In this document: positions 45,054 through 51,833 of the stretch, piece after piece
Numbering within the stretch: position 1 is the stretch's first letter
Layout: every line of letters begins with the position of its first letter
Assembly: GCF_021545335.1 (NCBI RefSeq)
Contig: NZ_CP089312.1
Location: 5,518,001 to 5,582,000, forward strand
Reading direction: 5' to 3'
Length of the DNA stretch: 64,000 nucleotides
Source: Streptomyces sp. GQFP
Lineage (GTDB): Bacteria; Actinomycetota; Actinomycetes; Streptomycetales; Streptomycetaceae
The notes under the pieces: model-generated
Seen by the model: only the letters and a program-made list of their open reading frames with translations
Database searches by the model: none
Told to the model about the DNA's origin: nothing
Made by a program: the position numbers and the translations under genes

Positions 45054-45731
45054 TCAGCCGGGTGGCAGTGCGCCGAGAACGGCCGCGAGGCTGTACGGGT
45101 CGCGGCGGGCGATGTTGTGCCCGACGGGAATCTCGTGAACCCGCCAGCCCGAGTCGTCGCGCAGCCGTTCGGTCAGGGTCACGAACGGGCTGCCTGCCCA
45201 CGCGCCCCCACTGATGAACGTTCGGCCGAAGGCGGGGCCAGGGTTGCCTCCCAGCCTGATCGACTGGACGAAGCTCGGCATGGGATGCGGTCGCGCACGA
45301 GGGTCGAGCCCCTCAGGCACCGCGACCCATCGACCGTCGGCGCGGGCGCCCGCGATGAACGACTCCCGGAAGCTGTCGCTGGTCAGAGACCAGCACGAAT
45401 CCCCGTCGTCCGGGACATAGGCGTCGATGAAGACGAGCTGATCGAGACGGTCGCCGAGCCGATCCGCGACACCGGCGATCACCATTCCGCCGTAACTGTG
45501 CCCGCACAGCGCGAGCGGGGATCCGTCGCCACGGTCGACGATCTCGGCCACCTGGTCGATGTGGGTGTCAAGGTTCGGCGGACGGTCCACATCGACATCG
45601 ACCGGGCCGTCCAACTCCAGCCCCGACAGGGTCACCGCCTCGACGTGATGCCCGTCCCGGCGCAACTCGGCGGCCACCGAGTCGAACACCCACCCGCCTT
45701 GCCAACCCCCTGGCACCATCACGAACTTCAC
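45054..45731 (-). CDS. Alpha/beta hydrolase (esterase-like)
   Basis: 225 residues. MKFVMVPGGWQGGWVFDSVAAEL gives the oxyanion strand, LALCGHSYGGMVIAGV the nucleophile elbow (Ser near 78), FIDAYVPDDG the acid-side segment and HEIPVGHNIARRDP the catalytic His. This short, lid-poor type resembles salicylate-esterase/hydroxynitrile-lyase-like hydrolases. GTG 45731 lies 6 nt after TACGAT, suggesting leaderless translation. The 204 bp beyond it up to the NUDIX gene hold nothing recognisable. Confidence 0.83.
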   Translation of the reverse strand: MKFVMVPGGWQGGWVFDSVAAELRRDGHHVEAVTLSGLELDGPVDVDVDRPPNLDTHIDQVAEIVDRGDGSPLALCGHSYGGMVIAGVADRLGDRLDQLVFIDAYVPDDGDSCWSLTSDSFRESFIAGARADGRWVAVPEGLDPRARPHPMPSFVQSIRLGGNPGPAFGRTFISGGAWAGSPFVTLTERLRDDSGWRVHEIPVGHNIARRDPYSLAAVLGALPPG

Positions 45732-45935
45732 CGCGTCATCGTAGGCCAGGCAGAACAGGACGAGCCTGGCTGGTAGTTGCCGAGCGACGAGCCCAGTCGG
45801 CAGGGGCCGAGCGTCACCGGGCTGCTCCTCCGGGTGGATCTCGGCGTGGCCCCATCACGAACAGCCGCTTGGACAAGGCGCCGTTGGCCACAAGCAGGCG
45901 TCAAGCAGGCGTCCCGGCCCGCGAGGCGGGCAAGG

Positions 45936-46463
45936 TCAGGACCGTGCGGTCCGGAACGCGAGATACCGGCTGAAGGCTTCGTGGCTGTCAGGGGTGAAGG
46001 GCCACTCCAGCAGGGCCGACCGCAGCTCCGGCTCGGTCAGCCGGCCATGCCAGGCGACCTCATCGGGATCGGCGGTCACGGCGTCCGGCACCACGGCTTC
46101 GTGCACGCCGAGCCAGTGAGGGCTCAACCCGCTGCGGTTGAGGAACGTGAACAGCAGGCGCGGCTGCACACGGATGCCCAGCTCTTCGGCCAGCTCCCGC
46201 GCGGCGGCCCGTTCATAGGACTCACCTACACCCACGGCGCCACCGACCACGACCTCGTAGAGCCCGGGAAAGCGCGACAACTGCTCCGACCGCCGGTGAA
46301 CGAGGATCCGCCCACGCTCATCACGGCACACCGTCACGGCGACCCGGTGCAGCCACCCCTCCCGGACGGCCTGCCGGCGGCTGACCACCACCCCCAGCAC
46401 ACGATCTCGATCGTCGACACGCTCCACCAGTTCGTCCACGACACACACCCTGGCAGGGCCCAC
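45936..46463 (-). CDS. NUDIX hydrolase
   Basis: 175 residues with a complete Nudix box, GAVGVGESYERAAARELAEELGI (about 76-98). The flanking strands VAVTVCRDERGRILVHRRS and LGVHEAVV belong to the isopentenyl-diphosphate-isomerase-like branch. It hydrolyses a nucleoside diphosphate linked to another group, or is an IDI relative; substrate unknown. GTG 46463 is preferred over TTG 46469. It sits immediately outside the left end of the first Tn7-like remnant and looks chromosomal. Confidence 0.83.
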   Translation of the reverse strand: MGPARVCVVDELVERVDDRDRVLGVVVSRRQAVREGWLHRVAVTVCRDERGRILVHRRSEQLSRFPGLYEVVVGGAVGVGESYERAAARELAEELGIRVQPRLLFTFLNRSGLSPHWLGVHEAVVPDAVTADPDEVAWHGRLTEPELRSALLEWPFTPDSHEAFSRYLAFRTARS

Positions 46464-46496
46464 TGACAACGCCGCCTCTGCCGGCCGGAGCCGTCC

Positions 46497-46592
46497 TGTC
46501 CCAGATAACTGTGGGCAGGGCGAGCCTGTGACCTGCGGTGCCTACGGTTGATTGGGACAGGCTGGCGATGGGTGTTCCGCTCAACTGTAGGC
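46497..46592. repeat. Left-end repeat cluster of Tn7-like remnant 1
   Basis: Three ~20-bp units: reversed at 46497-46516, direct at 46540-46559 (GCCTACGGTTGATTGGGACA) and reversed at 46573-46592 (TGTTCCGCTCAACTGTAGGC). They match the three units at 49425-49495 and resemble transposase (TnsB) binding sites at Tn7-like ends. No gene is seen here. Confidence 0.6.
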
Positions 46593-46615
46593 AGCCGCCT
46601 CCAAGGTGTGCCGTC

Positions 46616-47077
46616 TTATGGGGTTGGTGCCACGGCGTCGATCACTGGCTCTCCGGCCGGACTTCGGGGGCAGACCCGCTCGGCGATGAGCCGCTGGTAG
46701 TTCGGGCACTGGGTGACGTCCTCGTGCTTGCAGTTCAGGCCGCCCTCGATGAGCTCCAATGAGGCCTGGGCTGCCGCGATTCTCGACCGAAGCTCGTCGG
46801 CCGCGGGACGCAGGATCTCGTGCCGGGTGGCGCGGTCGGCGGTTGCGGACAGGCTCCTGATGGTGTTCAGGCCAAGGCCGGCCTCCTTCAGGACGAGGAT
46901 CGTCGCGACGCGGGTGAGGTCGTCCGCACCGTAGCGGCGACGCCCGCCGGCGTCCCGTCCGGGGTGTAGCAGGCCCATCGCCTCCCAATGCCGCAGCACG
47001 TGCGTGGCCAGGCCGAACCGCGACGCGAGGGCGCCGATGCTCAACGTGTCGGCGCCGCCGTCTTCGCTTGACTTCAT
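46616..47077 (-). CDS. MerR-family regulator
   Basis: 153 residues. The MerR winged helix is at about 12-80 (LSIGALASRFGLATHVLRHWEAMGLLHPGRDAGGRRRYGADDL), then a dimerisation helix. Three Cys occur near the C-terminus (NCKHEDVTQCPNY, ERVCPR), which could bind a metal or zinc. ATG 47077 is chosen because the usual N-terminus starts there. It diverges from the methyltransferase gene, and the two share a dyad operator. It is probable cargo of Tn7-like remnant 1. Confidence 0.87.
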   Translation of the reverse strand: MKSSEDGGADTLSIGALASRFGLATHVLRHWEAMGLLHPGRDAGGRRRYGADDLTRVATILVLKEAGLGLNTIRSLSATADRATRHEILRPAADELRSRIAAAQASLELIEGGLNCKHEDVTQCPNYQRLIAERVCPRSPAGEPVIDAVAPTP

Positions 47078-47091
47078 GCCGACATTAAGTC
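47070..47091. promoter_or_regulatory. Imperfect dyad between merR-type gene and methyltransferase
   Basis: GACTTCATGCC and GACATTAAGTC form a 22-bp dyad (nine of eleven pairs match) in the 19-bp gap between the divergent starts, overlapping both start regions. It fits a MerR operator. Confidence 0.5.
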
Positions 47092-47096
47092 GCAGC

Positions 47097-47876
47097 ATGA
47101 CGTCCATGTCCAAGGATCAGGAAGCGGTGGAAAAGCACCGCGACACCGAAGCCCTGCTGGCCGTCCTCGACGCTGCGGACCAGATGCCGAGCGCCACTCG
47201 GCTGCGGGCCCGCTCCTACGAACTGCTGTCTCTCGTCTCGGGCTCGACCGTCGTGGACGTCGGCTGCGGCGCCGGACGAGCCGTCGCCGAGCTGGCCGAA
47301 CGCGGCGTTCACGCGGTGGGCGTGGACCCCGACCCGTGGATGCTGGCCGCGGCCAGGGAGCGGTGGTCGCAGGCCGAATTCCGGGAGGCGGGGGCGGAGG
47401 ATCTGCCGTTCGCCGGCGGAAGCGTGCGTGGCTACCGTGCCGACAAGGTCTTCCACGTACTTCAGGATCCGGAGCGCGCGGTGGCGGAGGCACGGCGGGT
47501 CCTCTGCCCGGGCGGCAGGATCGTCCTGGTCGGTCAGGACTGGGACGCCATCATGATCGACTCTGGTGACGCGGCGCTCACTCGCACGATCGTGCACGCC
47601 CGCGCCGACCTCCTGGGCACGCCCCGCGCCGGCCGCCAGTACCGCAGCCTGCTCCTGGCCGGCGGCTTCGACGATGTCACGGTCGAGGTGCACACCAGCG
47701 TGTTCACCGACCCCACGATGCTGTCTCTGGTCGCGAGGCTCGCCGAGCCGGCCTGCGCCAGCGGTGCCGTCGGACGTGACCAGGCGGACGAGTGGCTCGC
47801 CGAACAGCGCCGACGCGCCGAGGCCGGCCGCTTCCTCGTCGCCATTCCGTTCTTCGTGGCCTCCGCCTCCGCCTAG
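47097..47876 (+). CDS. SAM-dependent methyltransferase
   Basis: 259 residues of the class I methyltransferase fold. SAM motif I is VVDVGCGAGRAVAEL, followed by VGVDPDPWML (motif II), the post-I AGAEDLPFAGGSV and LCPGGRIVLVGQDW (motif IV). It resembles UbiE/small-molecule methyltransferases; substrate unknown. It diverges from the MerR gene and is probably its target. An ATG 9 nt downstream is an alternative start. The TAG stop lies inside the CTAG target duplicated by the adjacent IS5 element, so the gene is intact. Confidence 0.85.
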   Translation: MTSMSKDQEAVEKHRDTEALLAVLDAADQMPSATRLRARSYELLSLVSGSTVVDVGCGAGRAVAELAERGVHAVGVDPDPWMLAAARERWSQAEFREAGAEDLPFAGGSVRGYRADKVFHVLQDPERAVAEARRVLCPGGRIVLVGQDWDAIMIDSGDAALTRTIVHARADLLGTPRAGRQYRSLLLAGGFDDVTVEVHTSVFTDPTMLSLVARLAEPACASGAVGRDQADEWLAEQRRRAEAGRFLVAIPFFVASASA

Positions 47877-48847
47877 GCCGTTTCTGATGGCTCTTGGATG
47901 GTGTCGCGGAGCCGGATGACGATCGCCGCGACTGTCAGGGTGGCGTTGAAGACGTGGTCGCGTTTGTCGTACCGGCTGGCGACCGCGCGGAACTGCTTCC
48001 ACTGGTTCACGCACCGCCCGACCGCGCTGCGGCGACGGTACTGGGCCTTGTCGAAGGCCGGTGGCCTGCCGCCCGTGCGCCCGCGCCGTGTGCGGTGGAC
48101 CCGCTGGTCATCCGGCTCGGCGATGGTCGCCTTGATCCCGCGCCGGCGAAGGCAGGCACGGTTGTCACGGCTGGAGCAGGCCTTGTCGCCGCGGACACGG
48201 TCCGGACGGGTGCGCGGCCGGCCCGGGCCACGCCGCCCGCCCCGCAAAGCCTCCAGCACGGGAACGAACATGGGGCTGTCGCCGCGCCGGCCGGGTGAGG
48301 TCTGCCAGGTCAGCGGGCGGGCCCGGTCGTCAGACAGGAGACGGACCTTGGAGGTCAGCCCGCCCCGCGAGCGCCCCAACGCCTCGCGTCCATTGGTCTC
48401 CTCACGTGCCCCGCCTCCATTTTCCGGGAAGTCTGCCGGAGGCCTGTGCTGCGCCCCGGCGGCGTGCTGATGCGCCCGGCAGGAGGTGGAGTCGATGTTC
48501 ACCGCAAACTCCTCACGCCCGATCCGCCGGGCGAGCTGGGCGTCCGGGTCGCCGGCATCCGCCTCGATCTGCAGCCCCTCCAGAATGGTTTTCCAGGTGC
48601 CGTCGGCAGACCAGCGGCGATGCCGCTCGTAGACGGTCTGCCAGGGGCCATACCCCTCGGGCAGGTCCGGCCACGGCACCCCGGTCCAGGCCCGGAACAG
48701 CACCCCGCTGATCACTTCACGGTGATCGGCCCACTGCCCACCGGGCTTGCCACCAGCGGGCAGTAACAGCTCGATCCTGTGCCACTGAGCATCGGTCAAC
48801 TCATGTCGCCGCACCGCAAACCGCACCTGCCCAGCCCCAAAGCTCAT
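47873..48847 (-). CDS. IS5-family DDE transposase with a substituted catalytic Glu
   Basis: 324 residues from ATG 48847 (MSFGAGQVRFAVRRHELTD); ATG 48859 is also possible. The N-terminal DUF4096-like part (GVPWPDLPEGYGPWQTVYERHRRW) precedes the DDE core: NIDSTSCRAHQHAAG (first Asp) and RGDKACSSRDNR (second Asp). The third signature Y-x2-R-x3-E-x6-K reads YRRRSAVGRCVNQWK, with Gly where Glu should be (GAG to GGG). Catalysis is therefore doubtful. The stop codon TAG is provided by the flanking CTAG target rather than by the element. Confidence 0.85.
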   Translation of the reverse strand: MSFGAGQVRFAVRRHELTDAQWHRIELLLPAGGKPGGQWADHREVISGVLFRAWTGVPWPDLPEGYGPWQTVYERHRRWSADGTWKTILEGLQIEADAGDPDAQLARRIGREEFAVNIDSTSCRAHQHAAGAQHRPPADFPENGGGAREETNGREALGRSRGGLTSKVRLLSDDRARPLTWQTSPGRRGDSPMFVPVLEALRGGRRGPGRPRTRPDRVRGDKACSSRDNRACLRRRGIKATIAEPDDQRVHRTRRGRTGGRPPAFDKAQYRRRSAVGRCVNQWKQFRAVASRYDKRDHVFNATLTVAAIVIRLRDTIQEPSETA

Positions 48848-48881
48848 CCACCCAGCCAAGCAAGAGCCATCAGAAACGACC
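47877..48881 (-). mobile_element. IS5-family insertion sequence with CTAG target duplication
   Basis: A 1005-bp element. The ends are GCCGTTTCTGATGGCTCTTG (47877-) and the inverted GTCGTTTCTGATGGCTCTTG (to 48881), differing at one base. Both flanks carry CTAG (47873-47876 and 48882-48885), the YTAR-type target of this family. It contains one transposase gene. It inserted at the junction of the methyltransferase gene and a tnsA-like remnant. Confidence 0.88.
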
Positions 48882-48885
48882 TAGG

Positions 48886-49406
48886 CGGGCGGCGACCTCC
48901 GGGCGGCGCACCCGCGGATGCCGATAGCCGGCCAGTCACCGCACGTTCGCCATCAGCACTGCCTCCGGCGTCCCCACCCGCGTGAAGTCCCAGCCCACCG
49001 ACCGGCAGGCCGCCGCCGTCACGGCGAACTCCGCCGCGTCATCCGGCTCGATCCGCTCGTCCGGACGCACGTCCACCACCAGGCCCGTGCCGTCGGCGCG
49101 GCGGACGAAGAAGTCCGGCGTATGCCGCACCCGCTTCCCGTCCGGCCGGGTCCACGACAGCCGGAACGGCTGCGAGGCCGTGCCCGTCGCCAGCGGATCG
49201 AAGTCGAGCAGCATCAGATGGTCGCGCTCCAGCCACGACTCATATCCCACATGCCCGCCGCAGGTCGCCAACCAGTACCAGCCGCACCAGTTGCCCTGAC
49301 CTCGGAAAGCCGGGAACCGGCGCTCGGGCCGTACCGACTCAAACGCGACCGACCAGAGACGCCCCAAAGATCCCCGCTCGCGGACCCTGGCCGCGCTGAC
49401 GTACAC
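48886..49406 (-). pseudogene. TnsA-like transposon endonuclease remnant with premature stop
   Basis: The 156-codon open part matches the TnsA-like protein at 56412-57332 throughout: FPAFRGQGNWCGWYWLATCGG, GYESWLERDHL, HTPDFFVRRADGTGLVVDVRPDE and CRSVGWDFTRVG. The PD-(D/E)xK-type residues (PD, later DVR) are kept. After MANVR a TGA replaces the Trp codon seen in the paralogue (LRWLSGYRHLRVR); translation past it continues LAGYRHPRVRRPEVAA to the CTAG where the IS5 element sits. Nothing of the expected C-terminus remains. No tnsB or tnsC is adjacent. Confidence 0.78.
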
Positions 49407-49424
49407 CGGAACACTCCAGAACTT

Positions 49425-49495
49425 CCCTACACATGACTGGGACAGAGCCGCACATGCCTACAGAAGAGCGGGACTGCCTACACATCGCAGCTGTC
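49425..49495. repeat. Right-end repeat array of Tn7-like remnant 1
   Basis: Three direct ~20-bp units at 49425-49444, 49456-49475 and 49476-49495 with the pattern CCTACA, TGA or GAG, GGGAC. They lie just outside the tnsA-like remnant start, as the array at 57470 does for the second element. Further degenerate GGAGCGGGACA-like copies continue to about 49760; no intact gene is seen up to 49885. Confidence 0.6.
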
Positions 49496-49786
49496 CGTTC
49501 CCAGTAGAAGCGGCGGAGAGCGACGCCTCTGACCAGAGTCCCGTCAGTTGGAGCGGGACACCGTGAGTCCCCAGCTCATACGCTTGGATTTTGATCCACG
49601 GGAGCCCTGACCAGCCACTGGAGTGAGAGCGGACAGCCGCTCAGGGCGCCACGAAAGGGAATCCGGCAATACGAACGAGAACTGTCCCGTCTCATTAGAT
49701 CTTGCGGAGATGGGGCCATTGACCTGCGGAGTGACAGGTTGGAGTGGGATTCGCGGCGGGGTTGGCGGGGCATCGTGGAGGCCGTG

Positions 49787-49850
49787 TCACTGGCGCCGAG
49801 CGTAAGTCTCTTCGATCATGGCGGGGCCGATGTGTCCTGAGCTGGTCTGT
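49787..49850 (-). pseudogene. Possible tyrosine-recombinase C-terminal scrap
   Basis: The minus strand reads SSGHIGPAMIEETYARRQ and a stop. GHxxPAM followed by TYA resembles the catalytic His and Tyr region of tyrosine integrases. The upstream part is cut off near the IS end at 49886. It is too short for certainty. Confidence 0.25.
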
Positions 49851-50005
49851 GTCAGGACGGTGGACTGCCTGCTTCCAGAGTTCTCAGTGCGTTGTGGCAA
49901 AGGGAGTCCCTGTTCGATGAGCAGGGGCTTCTTCGTGTGTGGGGCATGACGGCGACGGTGTAGGGGCAGGCAGCGGACGGCTTGTTGTGGATCGAGGAGG
50001 GTGCG

Positions 50006-50572
50006 ATGCCGTCGGTGCTGGGGTTGATGGAAGAGCGTGAGGCGCGGGCGAGGCAGGATCTGGAGTCCTGGACGGAGGTTCTGGAGCAGGCTCAGGCGGA
50101 GGTGGATGCCGCGCGGGAGCGCGTTGAGCGGGCCCGGGTGGGGCGTGAGGAGCTTGTGTCGGTGCTGGCCGGGCAGAGCCCGGTGAATACGCCGGTTCCG
50201 GTGCCGTCTGGTGGTGAGATGGCTGCCGCCGTGGGGTCGGGCGGCTTGGGCGCGGGGTATGGCGAGAGGCCGCCGGTGTGGCGGTCGGGTATGGGTGAGG
50301 ATGTGCTCGGCGGCCTGTATCGGGAGGTGTTCGCCGCGGTGGTGGCCGCTTCGGGGCCGGTGAACGGAGTGGAGCTGACGCGGGCGGTGGGCCGGGAAGC
50401 GGAGATCAAGAACGAGGTGGAGAAAATCCGGCACCGTGCCTATGTGCTGGAGAAGCGGGGCTGGCTGGTGCGGGCGCAGGACGGACGGTTCATGCCCGCG
50501 CCCGGAGCAGTCGGGCGGGGCGTTTCTCCGGCCAGCGCGGAGCGTCTGCGGCCAGGCGCCGGGACAGTCTGA
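50006..50572 (+). CDS. IS-borne accessory protein with coiled coil
   Basis: 188 residues. ATG 50006 follows GAGGAGGG. Residues ~8-55 form a coiled coil (EEREARARQDLESWTEVLEQ...RERVERARVGREELVSVLAG). A Pro/Gly linker then leads to a winged-helix-like C-terminal domain (ASGPVNGVELTRAVG, IKNEVEKIRHRAYVLEKRGWLVRAQDGRF). It lies within the inverted repeats of the IS and its last 83 bp overlap the 3' end of the transposase on the other strand. I recognise no named family; regulation of transposition is a guess. Confidence 0.65.
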   Translation: MPSVLGLMEEREARARQDLESWTEVLEQAQAEVDAARERVERARVGREELVSVLAGQSPVNTPVPVPSGGEMAAAVGSGGLGAGYGERPPVWRSGMGEDVLGGLYREVFAAVVAASGPVNGVELTRAVGREAEIKNEVEKIRHRAYVLEKRGWLVRAQDGRFMPAPGAVGRGVSPASAERLRPGAGTV

Positions 50573-51491
50573 TCACGGCGGCCCACCACACCATCTGGGC
50601 GTGGTGGTCGGGGCGGCGTTCGTGGTCGCGGTTGAGGCGGCGTGAGCGGGCGAGCCAGCTCAGCGTTCGCTCCACGACCCACCTGCGGGCCAGTACGACA
50701 AATCCGCGTTGTCCGTCACAGCGGCGCACGACCTCGGTCCGCACTCCGTGACGGGCGAACGCCTTCGCCAGCGCCGGACCCTGGTAGGCGCTGTCGACCC
50801 ACACCAGTTTCAGCAGCCGTCCCGGCTGCTGCATGAACGTCTCCAGCAGTGCGGGGGCGGCCTTGGAGTCGTGCACATCGGCCGTGGTCACGGTCACCTC
50901 CAGGAGCAGACCGTCGGTGTCGGTCAGGATGTGACGCTTGCGCCCGTCACGTGACTTGCCGCCGTCGTATCCGCGGCTGTCCTCGCCGACGGTCTCGGAG
51001 GCGTCCACCGACTGACTGTCGATGATCCCCGCGCTGGGCTCGGCGTTGCGGCCTGCGCGTTCTCTCGCCGAACGTCGCAGGCGTTCGTACAGCTCACGCA
51101 CATAGCCGTAGGCCCGCCAGCGGCGGAAGAAGTCGTAGACCGCCCGCCAGCAAGGGAAATCGACCGGCAGAGCCGTCCACTTCACGCCGTTGTCGACCAG
51201 GTAGCGCACCGCGTCGAGCATTGTCCGGTGGCAGTACGCCTCCGGACGCCCGCCCCGCTTGAGGAGCCAGGCCGGCACCGGCATCGCGGCGCGGACCTCG
51301 GCCCACTCCGCATCCGTCATGTCACTCGGATAGCAGCCTGCCCGCCGTCCCGGAGTGAGCGAACCGAACCGGTGCACGTAGCAGTCACACCCAGGGGTGA
51401 CCGCGGTGGACGCATACGCAGAGACAGTGCTCAACTGATCAGGCAACGGGCTTCCTTGGTCGTGCTGGTGTCGTAACCGCGTCACTACCAA
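50490..51491 (-). CDS. IS5-family DDE transposase
   Basis: Up to 333 residues; the family N-terminus YPSDMTDAEWAEVRAAMP begins near residue 54, so a start close to 51335 is possible and the TTG at 51491 uncertain. It has MLDAVRYLVDNGVKWTALPVDFPCWRAVYDFFRRW, first Asp in GIIDSQSVDASETVG, second in LVWVDSAYQGPAL and Glu in RRWVVERTLSWLARSRRLNRDHE. All three catalytic acids are kept, so it may be active. It is enclosed by the 16-bp inverted repeats and converges on the accessory ORF. Confidence 0.88.
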   Translation of the reverse strand: MVVTRLRHQHDQGSPLPDQLSTVSAYASTAVTPGCDCYVHRFGSLTPGRRAGCYPSDMTDAEWAEVRAAMPVPAWLLKRGGRPEAYCHRTMLDAVRYLVDNGVKWTALPVDFPCWRAVYDFFRRWRAYGYVRELYERLRRSARERAGRNAEPSAGIIDSQSVDASETVGEDSRGYDGGKSRDGRKRHILTDTDGLLLEVTVTTADVHDSKAAPALLETFMQQPGRLLKLVWVDSAYQGPALAKAFARHGVRTEVVRRCDGQRGFVVLARRWVVERTLSWLARSRRLNRDHERRPDHHAQMVWWAAVIRLSRRLAADAPRWPEKRPARLLRARA

Positions 51492-51680
51492 GGGGCCCGT
51501 TCTCTCATGCCCGCGACCGCACCCGAACCTCCGTCCAGATGGTCACCCGCTGCCGCCCGAACAAGATCCGGTTTGCCACAACGCACTCACCGAAGGTGGC
51601 CGTTTCCGCGTCAGAACCTGCTGCTGGACCTGACAACTCAGCTGCGGTTGCAGCCGATGCGTATGGGTCTGAGTCCGGGT

Positions 51681-51746
51681 GCTCAGTAGGGTCGGGGACT
51701 GGTGCGGTGTCTGACGCTCCGTTGCCAGTCCCCGACCCTACTGAGC
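51681..51746. repeat. Perfect 22-bp inverted repeat
   Basis: GCTCAGTAGGGTCGGGGACTGG (51681-51702, 22 bases) recurs inverted at 51725-51746 around a 22-nt spacer. It lies in the 331-bp gap between the IS and the esterase. No U-tract follows. It could be a relic transposon end, a cruciform or a transcription barrier. Confidence 0.75.
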
Positions 51747-51812
51747 TGTCGCCGTTGGGAGACTTGGCGGACTCAGCACCGGCGAACGATCACAGCCGAT
51801 CGGTTGTGCAAG

Positions 51813-51833
51813 CCCGGGACTTTCAGTCCCGGG
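51813..51833. terminator. Hairpin at the esterase 3' end, IS605 right-end-like
   Basis: CCCGGGACT, TTC, AGTCCCGGG: a 9-bp stem with 3-nt loop overlapping the esterase stop codon. With the flanking AAG and GTTGACA it resembles right-end hairpins of actinobacterial IS200/IS605 elements. Terminator function is inferred from position. Confidence 0.45.

Larger units (their letters stand above)
49886..51587. mobile_element. IS5-type element with accessory ORF, 16-bp terminal inverted repeats
   Basis: AGTGCGTTGTGGCAAA at 49886-49901 is repeated inverted at 51572-51587, enclosing 1702 bp with two convergent genes: a coiled-coil/winged-helix-like ORF and a DDE transposase. I see no clear target duplication. 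Its left end abuts the possible integrase scrap. Confidence 0.75.

Noticed and set aside
45777..46466. 229-codon plus-strand frame opposite the NUDIX gene
   Set aside because: No recognisable motifs; the minus strand has a perfect Nudix box.
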